Counted from the first letter of the stretch, positions 16,538 to 25,580 are shown. The stretch: 64,000 nt of DNA from Geobacteraceae bacterium (GCA_013336525.1 JAAXTM010000003.1:124001-188000), one strand, 5' to 3'. Notes: generated by a model not told the origin, from the sequence alone. Numbers and translations are program-made.

Positions 16538-17023
16538 ATGAAAACTCTTATATTCGGCGCAGGCAACCTGCTCCTCACTGACGAAGGTTTCGGCGTTCAC
16601 TTTATTCAGTATCTCCAAAAACATTACCGCTTCCCGGAAGAGGTGGAGCTGTATGACGGCGGCACACTCGGTATTATGGTCACCCACATGCTGGAAGATG
16701 CCGATCACGTTTATCTGGTTGATGTGATTGATGCGAAGGGTGAACCCGGGGATATCTATCGCTACGAGAAGGAAGATTTCATGCTGGGCAAACTGCCGAT
16801 AAAAATGTCACCGCACCAGATCGGCATCCAGGAGGTTCTGACCCTGTCTGACCTGCGTGACCGCTGTCCGGACAAGGTATCGCTGTTCGGTATTATACCG
16901 CAATCTTATGATGCCGGGGTTGAGTTGTCACCGCTGCTGGCTGGAAAACTTGCCGGACTGGCAGAATTGGTGCTGGGGGAATTGCGGGCGGTCGGACATG
17001 AAGTTGTAAAACTCGCAGCATAA
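16538..17023 (+). CDS. hybP: Hydrogenase maturation protease (HybD/HyaD family)
   Basis: The 161-residue endopeptidase removes the C-terminal extension of the large subunit after Ni insertion. Conserved points are GAGNLLLTDEGFGVHF with the Ni-sensing Glu, the DVIDAKGEPGD stretch with the second acidic ligand, and the SPHQIGIQEVL His. The frame is open 40 codons further upstream, but that part is repeat sequence, so I start at ATG 16538, where AAAAGGT lies seven bases upstream. It is the last gene of the hydrogenase operon. Confidence 0.93.
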   Translation: MKTLIFGAGNLLLTDEGFGVHFIQYLQKHYRFPEEVELYDGGTLGIMVTHMLEDADHVYLVDVIDAKGEPGDIYRYEKEDFMLGKLPIKMSPHQIGIQEVLTLSDLRDRCPDKVSLFGIIPQSYDAGVELSPLLAGKLAGLAELVLGELRAVGHEVVKLAA

Positions 17024-17052
17024 CTGAAGCTTAAGACAAAAATTTTTGGTGT

Positions 17053-17094
17053 GAGGGTACCCTGTCAATAAGATGCGGTACCCTCGTCTTTTTT
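17053..17094 (+). terminator. Rho-independent terminator of the hyb operon
   Basis: GAGGGTACC (17053-17061) pairs with GGTACCCTC (17077-17085) and is followed by GTCTTTTTTG. The stem is nine base pairs with a 15-base loop and a T-run directly after it, located 30 bases after the protease stop. Confidence 0.85.
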
Positions 17095-17272
17095 GATGCT
17101 GAAGATCCTGATGTGAGAGAATAAAAGCACTTTCACTGTTTCAGCCGGCTTCATTATCAGATTAGGCAGAAATGCACATTGTAAGACAAAATTATACAAA
17201 TCTGTAAAATCTGTTTTTTGACATAATTGCCATTAGTCCTGTCAGGGACGCATATAAAGATTCAAGGGCAAC

Positions 17273-17288
17273 TGGCCATGTAATTGCA
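17273..17288 (+). promoter_or_regulatory. Probable sigma-54 promoter of the downstream chemoreceptor
   Basis: TGGCCATGTAATTGCA has GG and GC exactly ten bases apart and a perfect TTGCA -12 box; the -24 box TGGC is good but followed by CAT instead of ACG. It ends 51 bases before the chemoreceptor ATG at 17339. The rest of the 314-base gap 17024-17338 holds the hyb terminator and nothing else I can name. Confidence 0.55.
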
Positions 17289-17338
17289 TTGTTTTGATCT
17301 TTTCAATTACATATTTTCTATAGGAGAATAAATTACCG

Positions 17339-18946
17339 ATGAAAATCAGAACCAAGTTTATCGCAATTAATACTATTATCGTTGCTGTTGCTCTGGTAGC
17401 CACTACCGCTGCCTGCATGTATCGCTTCAGTCATGAACTCCGCCGTCAGGCAGAGGTCTCCCAGGAAACCCGCCTCAAAACATTGTGGGAGCTGCTTAAG
17501 TTGAAGGGGACCGGTTTCAGGGTAGATGAAGGTAAACTGATAACCGGCGACTATGTCCTGAACGGTAATTTTGAACTGCCGGACAAACTGAAGGAAATCA
17601 GCGGCGGCACCGCTACGATCTTCATGGGTGATGAGCGAGTTTCCACAAATGTGGTCAAGTCCGACGGGAGTCGGGCCATAGGCACCAGATTGACCGGTGC
17701 CGCCTATGACGCCGTCATTAAAAACGGCGTATCGTACCGCGGTGAGGCAGATATTCTCGGAACACGTTATTTTACTGCCTACGATCCGATCCGCAGTGAA
17801 AAGGGAGAAGTAATCGGCGTGCTGTATGTTGGGGTCAAAAAAGCCGATTTTTTCGCTGCGTATCATCAACTGCAGATTGTAATTGCCTTGATAGTCTGCG
17901 CTATTCTCTTGCTGGCTGTCATCATCAGTCGCTTTACTATTCATCGACTCTTTGTACCGCTCAACCGGATGCACGACCTTTTGAAGGATGTGGCAGCTGG
18001 TGATGGAGATTTGACCAAACGACTCGACTATCTGAAACGTGACGAGATCGGCGAAATTAGTGCCTCTTTCAATATGTTTATGGACAAGCTGCATGCCATC
18101 ATCTCCAATGTCTCCGGCATCACCGGACAGTTGGCCGTAGCCGCGCTGCAGGTAAAAAGCACCTCACTGATGATGGCTCATGGGACTCAGCGGGTATCTA
18201 CGCAATCGGTAAGTGTTGCAACAGCAACAGAGGAAATGGCGGCTACTTCGACAGAGATTGCTCAAAACTGTGTGCTTGCCGTCACGGAAGCACTGAATAC
18301 TACAGAATCGGCCAATGCCGGAGCGGCAGTAGTTGAAAGAACAATAGCGCATATGAACGGTATCGCCCAGCGGGTGACAAGTGCTGCCCTGACGGTTGAA
18401 AGCCTCGGTAAACGTTCGGATGAGATTGGTGAGATCATCGGTACGATCGAGGATATTGCCGATCAAACCAACCTGCTGGCACTGAATGCCGCTATTGAGG
18501 CTGCCAGGGCCGGCGAACAGGGACGCGGATTTGCCGTCGTGGCCGACGAGGTACGGGCTCTTGCAGAACGAACAACCAAGGCGACGCGCACTATCGGGGA
18601 AATGATTGCTGCAATTCAGGGAGAGACCGGCAGCGCGGTGGCATCTATGAGTCAGGGAGTGAAGGATGTTGCAGCTGGGGCAGATGAAGCGCGGCGCTCC
18701 GGGGGGGCGTTGAGTGAAATTTTACGGCAGGTCGCTAATGTTACGTCACAGCTTAATCAGATAGCCACTGCGGCGGAGCAGCAGACCGCAACAACCCATG
18801 AAATTAGCGATAATATGATGCGCATTACGGATGTTGTAAAAGAAACTGCAGCCGGGACAGAGGACTCAGCAGCAGCTGCAGAACAACTTAACAGACAGGC
18901 TCAGGAGCTCAAATCCCTTGTTGGGCAGTTCCGTCTGGCTGCCTGA
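17339..18946 (+). CDS. Methyl-accepting chemotaxis protein with single-Cache-type sensor
   Basis: The 535-residue transmembrane receptor has TM1 at about 12-29. A periplasmic domain of about 150 residues ends in the Cache-type motif [15 protein letters not shown]...GVLYVG. TM2 is at about 180-200, then HAMP and a cytoplasmic signalling domain with an intact tip ([18 protein letters not shown] at about residues 377-394). There is no C-terminal CheR-binding pentapeptide, unlike the two receptors of the large chemotaxis cluster. It stands alone, directly after the hydrogenase operon and behind a sigma-54-like promoter, so it may sense a condition linked to hydrogen metabolism. That link is inference. 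Confidence 0.93.
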   Translation: MKIRTKFIAINTIIVAVALVATTAACMYRFSHELRRQAEVSQETRLKTLWELLKLKGTGFRVDEGKLITGDYVLNGNFELPDKLKEISGGTATIFMGDERVSTNVVKSDGSRAIGTRLTGAAYDAVIKNGVSYRGEADILGTRYFTAYDPIRSEKGEVIGVLYVGVKKADFFAAYHQLQIVIALIVCAILLLAVIISRFTIHRLFVPLNRMHDLLKDVAAGDGDLTKRLDYLKRDEIGEISASFNMFMDKLHAIISNVSGITGQLAVAALQVKSTSLMMAHGTQRVSTQSVSVATATEEMAATSTEIAQNCVLAVTEALNTTESANAGAAVVERTIAHMNGIAQRVTSAALTVESLGKRSDEIGEIIGTIEDIADQTNLLALNAAIEAARAGEQGRGFAVVADEVRALAERTTKATRTIGEMIAAIQGETGSAVASMSQGVKDVAAGADEARRSGGALSEILRQVANVTSQLNQIATAAEQQTATTHEISDNMMRITDVVKETAAGTEDSAAAAEQLNRQAQELKSLVGQFRLAA

Positions 18947-19002
18947 AACATGTCTGAATCTGCGGCGTGTCTTTACACTTAAAAAGAACACTTAGTATTA
19001 CT

Positions 19003-19043
19003 AACAAAAAAGAGCCGAACCCTTATGGGTCCGGCTCTTTTTA
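19003..19043. terminator. Bidirectional terminator between chemoreceptor and DUF1450 genes
   Basis: AAAAAAGAGCCG (from 19006) pairs with CGGCTCTTTTT, with an inner ACCC/GGGT pairing around a TTAT loop. Runs of A on one side and T on the other let it serve both convergent transcripts. Confidence 0.85.
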
Positions 19044-19046
19044 TAA

Positions 19047-19283
19047 TCATTCTGAAACGGCATCTTTTCGTATCAACTCGATTATCCTGGCGTACAAATC
19101 ATCACCATCTTTACCGGTTAACTTTTGCTTGTCAACGACAGCGATCGGCTGCTCATGGCAGACACCACACTGTTTGACGCAACTCTTTATTTTGATGTTC
19201 AGGTCAGGAAACTCTTCTTCAAGCCGCCGTATGACCTTGCCTTTGCCTTTGTTGTGTTCGCAGAAGCGGATCTTTATCGGCAT
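19047..19283 (-). CDS. DUF1450 family protein
   Basis: The 78-residue protein matches the short DUF1450 (YuzB-like) family. CEHNKGKG near the start and the CVKQCGVCHEQPIAVVD core give four Cys (one N-terminal, three in the core), in a layout reminiscent of thioredoxin-like [2Fe-2S] ferredoxins. No function is established. It begins three bases after the ferritin stop, so the two are co-translated, which hints at a role in iron or Fe-S handling. The family assignment rests on motif recall without a search. Confidence 0.7.
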   Translation of the reverse strand: MPIKIRFCEHNKGKGKVIRRLEEEFPDLNIKIKSCVKQCGVCHEQPIAVVDKQKLTGKDGDDLYARIIELIRKDAVSE

Positions 19284-19286
19284 CAG

Positions 19287-19808
19287 CTACACCGCCAGTG
19301 GAGAGCCGACCGGAGCAACAAAGAGGCGCTGTCCCATTTCTCCGTCAATCATCAAAATGCCGTGCCCGTTGTCGCCTACCAGTTTCAGTTTGCCAATAAG
19401 ATCGCGATCATTATTCTCTTCTTCGATCTGCTCGGTTACAAACCACTGCAGGAAAATCTGGGTGGCGTGGTCCTTTTCCTGTACAGCCTGTTCGGTCAGG
19501 TTGTTGATGCAGGAAGTGATCAGCTGTTCATGGGCATAGGTTTTCTGCATCATATCAAGAAGCGATTTATATTTGTTCGGCACGGCCTTGTTGGCCGGCA
19601 TCGAAATAACAACCCCTTGGTCAGTAAGATAGGTATAGAATTTCATAAAGTGGATCATCTCTTCACGATACTGTACAAAAAACCAGTTTGCGGCTCCTTT
19701 CAGGCCAAGATCATTGGCGCAGGACGACATGACGAGATACAGATGCGCGGAAAAAAGCTCAAGGTTCATGTGTGTGTTAAGCGAGTCAGACATTTTTTTA
19801 CTGATCAT
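19287..19808 (-). CDS. ftnA: Non-haem ferritin
   Basis: The 173-residue ferritin stores iron as a 24-mer shell. The four-helix bundle carries ferroxidase residues visible in NLELFSAHLYL (first Glu), REEMIHFMKFYTYL (Glu, Glu and His) and QWFVTEQIEEENN (Gln and Glu). I start at the ATG at 19808, which has AGGAGG nine bases upstream, not at the frame's first codon 42 bases earlier, which would sit in the promoter. A good sigma-70 promoter lies 31-58 bases upstream. The DUF1450 gene follows in the same transcript. Confidence 0.92.
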   Translation of the reverse strand: MISKKMSDSLNTHMNLELFSAHLYLVMSSCANDLGLKGAANWFFVQYREEMIHFMKFYTYLTDQGVVISMPANKAVPNKYKSLLDMMQKTYAHEQLITSCINNLTEQAVQEKDHATQIFLQWFVTEQIEEENNDRDLIGKLKLVGDNGHGILMIDGEMGQRLFVAPVGSPLAV

Positions 19809-19838
19809 GGTCGTAAACCTCCTGATTGTTTTTCTTAC

Positions 19839-19866
19839 ACTATAGCTCAAATAAGAACATTTTCAA
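19839..19866 (-). promoter_or_regulatory. Sigma-70-type promoter of the ferritin gene
   Basis: On the minus strand TTGAAA (-35) and TATAGT (-10) are separated by 16 bases, and the -10 box ends 31 bases before the ferritin ATG. No clear Fur box is visible over it. Confidence 0.6.
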
Positions 19867-19902
19867 TCCCGGATTCATCCGTCCGTCATAATAGTGTGTG
19901 AA

Positions 19903-20685
19903 CTAGCGTGACAGGTGACGCTTCGAGAGTGTGATCGCCAGAAAACTCCCCAGCAGAAACATCGGCAGACTGAGTAGTTGGCCCATGGAGAATAACCCGT
20001 AGAACAGTCCGATCTGTGCGTCAGGCTGGCGAAAAAATTCTACAGTAAAGCGAAACAGCCCATAACCGGCAATAGCGGTGCATGTTGTGACACCGTTCAC
20101 AGTTGTTCTTTTTGAAACGAAGCGCACGATAATGAACAGCACAAGACCTTCCAAAAACGCTTCGTAAAGCTGAGAAGGGTGTCTTGGAATTCCGTCGCTG
20201 CCGGGGAATATAACCCCCCAGGGCGCATCAGTAGCTCTGCCGTATAATTCCCCGTTTATGAAATTGCCTATTCTCCCCAGGCCCAGCCCGACCGGCGCAC
20301 AGAGAGCCGCCATATCGAGCAGTGCCAGAAACGGAATCTTTTTCCGCTTTGCATAAATAAAAAAGGCCAGCATGACTCCCAAAAAGCCGCCGTGAAAGGA
20401 CATGCCTCCTTCCCAGACAGCAAAAAGTTTGAGCGGATTGGCCAGATAAAAACCGAGGTTATAGAACAGAATGTAGCCGGTGCGCCCTCCAAGAACAACA
20501 CCCATGGCACCGTAAAAAACCAGATCGGCAATATCGTCGTTTGTCAGTGACAACTGCTTGCGCGCGGCTTCTGAACGGATGATAAAATAGGTGGCGATGA
20601 AGGAGAGAACGTACATCAGCCCGTACCAGCGGAACTGGAGCGGGCCGATGCTTAAAAACACAGGATCAATATGCGGAAATTGCAT
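19903..20685 (-). CDS. lgt: Prolipoprotein diacylglyceryl transferase
   Basis: The 260-residue inner-membrane enzyme transfers diacylglycerol from phosphatidylglycerol to the Cys of prolipoproteins. The Lgt signature GRIGNFINGELYGR is present, as are the catalytic-region GGMSFHGGFLG His and the N-terminal FRWYGLMYVLSF. About seven membrane helices can be counted. It starts 18 bases after the serA stop and is probably transcribed with it. Length is usual for the family. Confidence 0.95.
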   Translation of the reverse strand: MQFPHIDPVFLSIGPLQFRWYGLMYVLSFIATYFIIRSEAARKQLSLTNDDIADLVFYGAMGVVLGGRTGYILFYNLGFYLANPLKLFAVWEGGMSFHGGFLGVMLAFFIYAKRKKIPFLALLDMAALCAPVGLGLGRIGNFINGELYGRATDAPWGVIFPGSDGIPRHPSQLYEAFLEGLVLFIIVRFVSKRTTVNGVTTCTAIAGYGLFRFTVEFFRQPDAQIGLFYGLFSMGQLLSLPMFLLGSFLAITLSKRHLSR

Positions 20686-20703
20686 GAATTTTCCGTATTC
20701 CCG

Positions 20704-22329
20704 TTATATGCCGCAGCCGCAGTTGCGGGAACAGGTACCACTTCTCATCTTGAGGGCTTTTATAAAGGAGGCCTCAGTAGCGCTCTTCAACTCCTCGACA
20801 ACTGGTGGCGGCACTGGTGAATCAAGTGACAGGATGACCATCGCTTCACCTTTTTTCTGGCTGCGGCCGAGGTTCATCGAAGCGATGTTGATATCGTGCT
20901 GCCCCATGATGGTGCCGATTCTGCCGATCATGCCGGGGCGGTCTTCGTAGTTCAGCAGCAGCATATGTTCGTCAGGGGTGAAGTCCATCGAGTAATCGCG
21001 AAGGCGGACGATGCGTGGCTGCCCTTCAAAGAGGGTGCCGGCAACCAGCCTGCGTTTGCCCTGTCCCTCAAGAATGAGGGTGATAACGTTGGAGAAGCCA
21101 TCGGACAGAGTGGATTTGGTTTCTTCAACGACAATCCCCATCTGTTCGGCAATTAAAGAAGCGTTGACCATGTTCACATCTTGATCGAGTTTACGATTCA
21201 GTAACGCCGAAAGTCCGCAAACAGCAAGTGGCGAACAGTCGTAGTGAGCAATGGCACCGCTGAAACCGAAGGTGACCTTTTCCATGTTCGTGTCGACCAG
21301 CTGCACGCCAAAATCGCAGATAACGCTCATCAGGTTGAGGAACGGCCGCATCTGATCCATAAGTGCCATGTCAAAACGCGGGATATTTACCGCATTTTCG
21401 AGCGGTTTGTCATCCAGATAGTTAATGATTTCCTGTGATACATCAATGGCAACATTGACCTGTGCTTCAAATGTGTTGGCGCCCAGATGCGGAGTGACCA
21501 CAAGATTCTTGTGGGCGATCAACTGTTTGAGGACGTCACTGTCGGGTGGTTCAATACTCCAGACATCAAAAGCTCCGCCGACCACCTTGCCGGAGTTCAA
21601 GTTGTCAAGCATGGCCTGCTCTTCGATGATACCGCCTCTGGCAACGTTGAGAACGATGACTCCACTTTTCATCAAGCCAAATTCACGCACTCCGATCATC
21701 CCCTTGGTCTCTTCATTGAGCGGGGTGTGAACGGTGATAATGTCACAATTTTTATAAATCTCGTCATGTGACACCAGCTTGACCCCCAGGTCGTGGGCAC
21801 GCTTGACAGAGATGTACGGATCGCAGGCCAATACTTCGCATTCAAAAGCTTTGAGGCGCGTTACAACACGCCCGCCGACTTTGCCAATGCCGATCACACC
21901 GGCAATTTTGTTTTTTAATTCATGACCTGTAAAGGGGGCGCGTTTCCATTCCCCGGATTTGAGGCTGGTATTGGCAACCGGAACATTGCGACAAAATGAA
22001 AGCAGCAGCGCCATGGTATGCTCTGCGGCGCTGTTGGTGTTGCCGAAAGGTGCGTTGACAACGATCACCCCTTTTGAACTTGCATAGTCTACATCGACAT
22101 TGTCTATGCCGACTCCGGCTCGTGCCACCATCTTGAGGTTAGTCGCTGCATCGAGAAGCGCTTTGTCAACGGTCGTGCCGCTGCGGGTAATGATGACTTC
22201 ATAGTCACCAATAACGGCCAACAGCTCTTCTTTTTTTAAGCCAAGTTTTACGTCCAGTTGGATGCGCGGCTCTTGAGTCAAGAGTGCCAGGCCCTCTGCT
22301 GAAACTTCATCAGTTACAATAATCTTCAT
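20704..22329 (-). CDS. serA: D-3-phosphoglycerate dehydrogenase with Cys-rich tail
   Basis: The 541-residue enzyme oxidises 3-phosphoglycerate in serine synthesis. It shows the substrate domain (ITRSGTTVDKALL), the NAD-binding GVIGIGKVGG, the catalytic Arg/Glu/His region ending in VVTPHLGANTFEAQ, then the ASB and ACT domains (LLNYEDRPGMIGRIG), i.e. the long type-1 form. I start at the ATG at 22329, with GGAG eight bases upstream; the 33 extra codons upstream are non-homologous. The C-terminus ends in TCSRNCGCGI, a CxxxCxC tail beyond the normal ACT end, which I do not know from this enzyme. Confidence 0.95.
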   Translation of the reverse strand: MKIIVTDEVSAEGLALLTQEPRIQLDVKLGLKKEELLAVIGDYEVIITRSGTTVDKALLDAATNLKMVARAGVGIDNVDVDYASSKGVIVVNAPFGNTNSAAEHTMALLLSFCRNVPVANTSLKSGEWKRAPFTGHELKNKIAGVIGIGKVGGRVVTRLKAFECEVLACDPYISVKRAHDLGVKLVSHDEIYKNCDIITVHTPLNEETKGMIGVREFGLMKSGVIVLNVARGGIIEEQAMLDNLNSGKVVGGAFDVWSIEPPDSDVLKQLIAHKNLVVTPHLGANTFEAQVNVAIDVSQEIINYLDDKPLENAVNIPRFDMALMDQMRPFLNLMSVICDFGVQLVDTNMEKVTFGFSGAIAHYDCSPLAVCGLSALLNRKLDQDVNMVNASLIAEQMGIVVEETKSTLSDGFSNVITLILEGQGKRRLVAGTLFEGQPRIVRLRDYSMDFTPDEHMLLLNYEDRPGMIGRIGTIMGQHDINIASMNLGRSQKKGEAMVILSLDSPVPPPVVEELKSATEASFIKALKMRSGTCSRNCGCGI

Positions 22330-22431
22330 GACCGAATCTCCAGATACGTTGGAATTTTGATCTGCCACAATAGCCCTGCAGCAAAAAAAATGCAAGCATG
22401 GCAGCCGTAAATAGTGGTATACAGTCAAGCT

Positions 22432-22896
22432 ATGAAACCATTTAATATTGTGCTTATTGAGCCTGAAATACCTCCAAATACCGGCAATATTGCCCGTTTA
22501 TGTGCTGCCACCGGAACAGCGCTGCATCTTGTCGGGAAACTTGGGTTTTCCCTTGATGATCGCTATCTAAAACGGGCAGGCCTTGACTACTGGGAATTTG
22601 TCACTCTGAAACAGTGGCCTGATCTGGAAACATTGCAGGCTTCCGTATCGGATGGACGTTTCTTCTATCTAAGCACCAAGGTTAACCGGAGCTATCTGGA
22701 TGCCGGTTTCCAGCCTGGTGATTATATTGTCTTCGGCAAGGAGACCAAAGGGCTGCCGGAAGAGCTTCTGCAGGCCAACCCTGAAACCTCATTCACCATT
22801 CCGATGCCGTCGGAAAAAGTGCGCAGCCTCAACCTTTCGACTTCGGCCGGAATTGTGCTGTATGAAGCTTTGCGGCAGAGCGGTGGGCTTGGATGA
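22432..22896 (+). CDS. trmL: tRNA (cytidine(34)-2'-O)-methyltransferase
   Basis: The 154-residue SPOUT-family methyltransferase modifies the ribose at wobble position 34 of tRNA-Leu. The N-terminal IVLIEPEIPPNTGNIARLC, the YIVFGKETKGLPEELL and the PMPSEKVRSLNLSTSAGIVLYEALRQ knot motifs are all present. ATG 22432 is preferred over a GTG six codons upstream because family members begin at this point. It overlaps truD by four bases, so the two tRNA-modification genes are coupled. Confidence 0.94.
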   Translation: MKPFNIVLIEPEIPPNTGNIARLCAATGTALHLVGKLGFSLDDRYLKRAGLDYWEFVTLKQWPDLETLQASVSDGRFFYLSTKVNRSYLDAGFQPGDYIVFGKETKGLPEELLQANPETSFTIPMPSEKVRSLNLSTSAGIVLYEALRQSGGLG

Positions 22897-24104
22897 TTGA
22901 AACATGCATCCATCCATATCTGACCGGCGATGTTGCCGGCATTGGCGGGACCATAAAAGACTCTCCTGAGGATTTTCACGTTGAAGAGATTCCATCCTAT
23001 CTTCCCTGTGGTTCCGGCGAACACTGCTATTTGACAATTGAAAAGAGGGGCATCACTACTTTGGAGGCGATTAGCCGTATCGCTAAAAATCTGAAAGTAT
23101 CTGAGCGGGAAATCGGCTATGCCGGTATGAAGGACGCAGTTGGTGTGACCCGGCAGACTATTTCTATTCAGCGGTTGGCTCCGGATAAGGCTCTCGCCCT
23201 GGAACTGGATGACATCCGTGTTGTTTCGGCGCAGCGTCACTCAAATAAGCTTAAGGTGGGACATCTCAAAGGGAATCGCTTTCGTGTTGTCATCAGGGGT
23301 GTTTCCGGTGACGCCGCAGACCTGGTGCCGGCAGTTATGGAGGTGCTGGGGAAACGTGGCATCCCGAACTATTTCGGCTATCAGCGCTATGGTGCACAGG
23401 GTAATTCGCATCTGATCGGTGCTGCTATGCTCCGGCGGGATTGGCATGAGGCTGTAGATCGGCTGATAGGAGAAGCGGATGCTGTGCGGGATGAAGAATG
23501 GTCTGCCGCAATTATTGCCTATAAACAGGGCGATCCTGGCGAAGCGTTGCGCATCTTTCCGCGTCACTGCCGCAGTGAGCGTGATGTGCTGCAGCGTCTG
23601 GTTGGCCGTCCTGGAGAATATGAGAAAGCATTGTCCGCCGTTCACCCCAGACTTAAAAAAATATACCTTTCGGCTGCACAATCTTTTCTGTTCGACCAAG
23701 TTGTGGCAAGGCGGATTGATGCTATCGATAAACTTATGACGGGCGACCTGGCCTGTAAACATGCAAATGGCGCCTGTTTTCTTGTTGAAGATGCAGCGGC
23801 TGAGCAGGGGAGGGCAGATGCGTTTGAAATATCAGCAAGCGGTCCGATGTTTGGCTGCAAAATGAAGCGTCCCGAAGGTGCAGCATGGGATCTGGAATAT
23901 GAAATTCTTGAACGGACCGGACTTGATCTGACTCTGTTTGATATGCCGGGCGGTCTGCGGATGGAAGGTGAACGGAGGCCGCTCAGAGTTCCTGTCAGTG
24001 ATCTCTCCTGGAGCTTTTCCGAGGATGCGTTGACGGTGGAGTTTGCGCTGCCGAAGGGGTCGTATGCAACATCGCTGCTTCGGGAAATTACCAAGACGTT
24101 CTGA
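22893..24104 (+). CDS. truD: tRNA pseudouridine(13) synthase
   Basis: The 403-residue enzyme converts U13 in tRNA to pseudouridine. The catalytic Asp is D81 in GYAGMKDAVGVTRQ. The TruD signature (RGIPNYFGYQRYG) and the TRUD insertion domain are seen before the C-terminal catalytic half (LPKGSYATSLLREITK). The ATG overlaps the trmL stop. A 120-base palindromic element starts immediately after its stop codon. Confidence 0.95.
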   Translation: MIETCIHPYLTGDVAGIGGTIKDSPEDFHVEEIPSYLPCGSGEHCYLTIEKRGITTLEAISRIAKNLKVSEREIGYAGMKDAVGVTRQTISIQRLAPDKALALELDDIRVVSAQRHSNKLKVGHLKGNRFRVVIRGVSGDAADLVPAVMEVLGKRGIPNYFGYQRYGAQGNSHLIGAAMLRRDWHEAVDRLIGEADAVRDEEWSAAIIAYKQGDPGEALRIFPRHCRSERDVLQRLVGRPGEYEKALSAVHPRLKKIYLSAAQSFLFDQVVARRIDAIDKLMTGDLACKHANGACFLVEDAAAEQGRADAFEISASGPMFGCKMKRPEGAAWDLEYEILERTGLDLTLFDMPGGLRMEGERRPLRVPVSDLSWSFSEDALTVEFALPKGSYATSLLREITKTF

Positions 24105-24228
24105 TTCCAATTTTAAATCAAGGCGCTATCTTAGTTGGCTCATCTTCGGCTCCCCAACATACGGTTTGTATGCTTCCGTCGCCTCAGTCCTCGCCGTCTT
24201 GATATCACTCTTGATTTAGAAATGGAAT
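24105..24228. repeat. 120-bp palindromic element, copy 2
   Basis: The first base follows the truD stop. The ends GATTCCAATTTTAAATCAAG and CTTGATTTAGAAATGGAAT are inverted, and an inner ATAC/GTAT stem lies around 24159-24171. The motif order is the same as in the copy at 6595-6717. It lies upstream of a canonical terminator, so it is not itself required to end transcription. Confidence 0.75.
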
Positions 24229-24240
24229 GAATCGTTTTAC

Positions 24241-24277
24241 CCACAAAAAAACCGGCAGAAGGCCGGTTTTTTTGTGG
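24241..24277. terminator. Bidirectional terminator between truD and ackA
   Basis: CCACAAAAAAACCGGC pairs with GCCGGTTTTTTTGTGG around an AGAA-type loop, giving a GC stem bounded by A and T runs that can serve both convergent genes. Confidence 0.9.
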
Positions 24278-24295
24278 ACTGCATATCAGTCTCAA

Positions 24296-25561
24296 TTATT
24301 TTCTGACGAAATCCGCTTTTGCAAACGAATACTGGAAATGCATATGATCGGTGTAGGTGCCATTCAGTATGCCAACAACATCTTCTGTGAAAACCAGCTC
24401 TTCATCGGTCGGGATGACGTAAACCTTAACCGGTGAGTCATCGGTGGTAATCAGGGTTTCCCGCTTGCGGGTCATGGCACCTTTGTTGCGCTCGCGATCA
24501 AGAATAATGCCGATGTGATCGAGCCCTTCAATAGCTTTTTCGCGGATGGCCGCACCCATTTCTCCGACACCGGCGGTAAATACGACCGCATCGAGTTTGC
24601 CGACAACAGCCATAAAAGCCCCGATATATTTTTTTAAACGGTAAGACTCAATTTCCAGCGATAGTTGACAACGTTTGTCTCCGGCATTGGCATGTTCTAT
24701 GACATCACGGCGGTCAGTGAATCTGCCGGTAATGCCCATTACGCCGCTTTTTTTGTTAAGAATGCTGTCAATTTCCTTGGCGGAGAGGTTGTCCTTTTGC
24801 ATCATGAAAGCGGGGATAGCCGGGTCAATATCACCGCAGCGGGTGCCCATAACGGCTCCTTCAAGCGGTGTGAGGCCCATGGTGGTGTCTACTGAAATGC
24901 CGTTTTGAATGGCGCAGTGTGAAACTCCGTTGCCGATATGCATGGTAATGATATTGGTGTCTTTAGGATCCTTGCCGAGCAGTACGGCTGCACGCTTTGA
25001 TACATAAAGATGCGACGTACCGTGAAAGCCGTAGCGACGTACCTGGTGCTTTTCGTACCATTCGTACGGGAGCGGATAGATGTAGGCATGCTCGGGCATC
25101 GTCTGGTGAAATGCGGTGTCGAAAATGGCAACATGCGGAATGGTCGGCATCAGAGCCTGAGCAGCTTCAATACCCTCGATGTTAGGGGGGTTGTGAAGTG
25201 GTGCCAGGTGCTGCACTTCTTTTACGGCATCAAGGACACTCTCGTCGATCATGACTGAGCATGTGAATTTTTCGCCACCATGAACAACCCGATGACCAAC
25301 GGCAGATATCTCGTCTACGCTTTTCAGTACTCCATGTACCGGATCAGTAACCGTTTTGATGAGCAGATCAATAGCTTCCTGATGGTTGGCGCAGTCCTGT
25401 TCGTGATGGTAATTCTCACGACCGGGGATTTCATGCATGATAAAAGAGCCGCCAATAATAACGCGTTCTACCATGCCTTTGGCGACAACCTCCATTTTAT
25501 GCCAATCGAAAAGCTGGTATTTTACTGACGAACTGCCGCAGTTAAGTGCCATGATGATCAT
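24296..25561 (-). CDS. ackA: Acetate kinase
   Basis: The 421-residue kinase interconverts acetate plus ATP and acetyl phosphate plus ADP. The ASKHA-fold signatures are MALNCGSSSVKYQLF (phosphate 1), VGHRVVHGGEKF, the active-site FDTAFHQTMPEHAYIYPLP, MHIGNGVSHCAI (phosphate 2) and VFTAGVGEMG (adenosine). ATG 25561 is used because AAGGGGG lies five bases upstream; ATG 25552 would be the alternative. No pta gene is adjacent in the window. A perfect nine-base inverted repeat sits 20-58 bases upstream. Confidence 0.95.
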   Translation of the reverse strand: MIIMALNCGSSSVKYQLFDWHKMEVVAKGMVERVIIGGSFIMHEIPGRENYHHEQDCANHQEAIDLLIKTVTDPVHGVLKSVDEISAVGHRVVHGGEKFTCSVMIDESVLDAVKEVQHLAPLHNPPNIEGIEAAQALMPTIPHVAIFDTAFHQTMPEHAYIYPLPYEWYEKHQVRRYGFHGTSHLYVSKRAAVLLGKDPKDTNIITMHIGNGVSHCAIQNGISVDTTMGLTPLEGAVMGTRCGDIDPAIPAFMMQKDNLSAKEIDSILNKKSGVMGITGRFTDRRDVIEHANAGDKRCQLSLEIESYRLKKYIGAFMAVVGKLDAVVFTAGVGEMGAAIREKAIEGLDHIGIILDRERNKGAMTRKRETLITTDDSPVKVYVIPTDEELVFTEDVVGILNGTYTDHMHFQYSFAKADFVRK

Positions 25562-25580
25562 TTGTGCCCCCTTGAATAAA

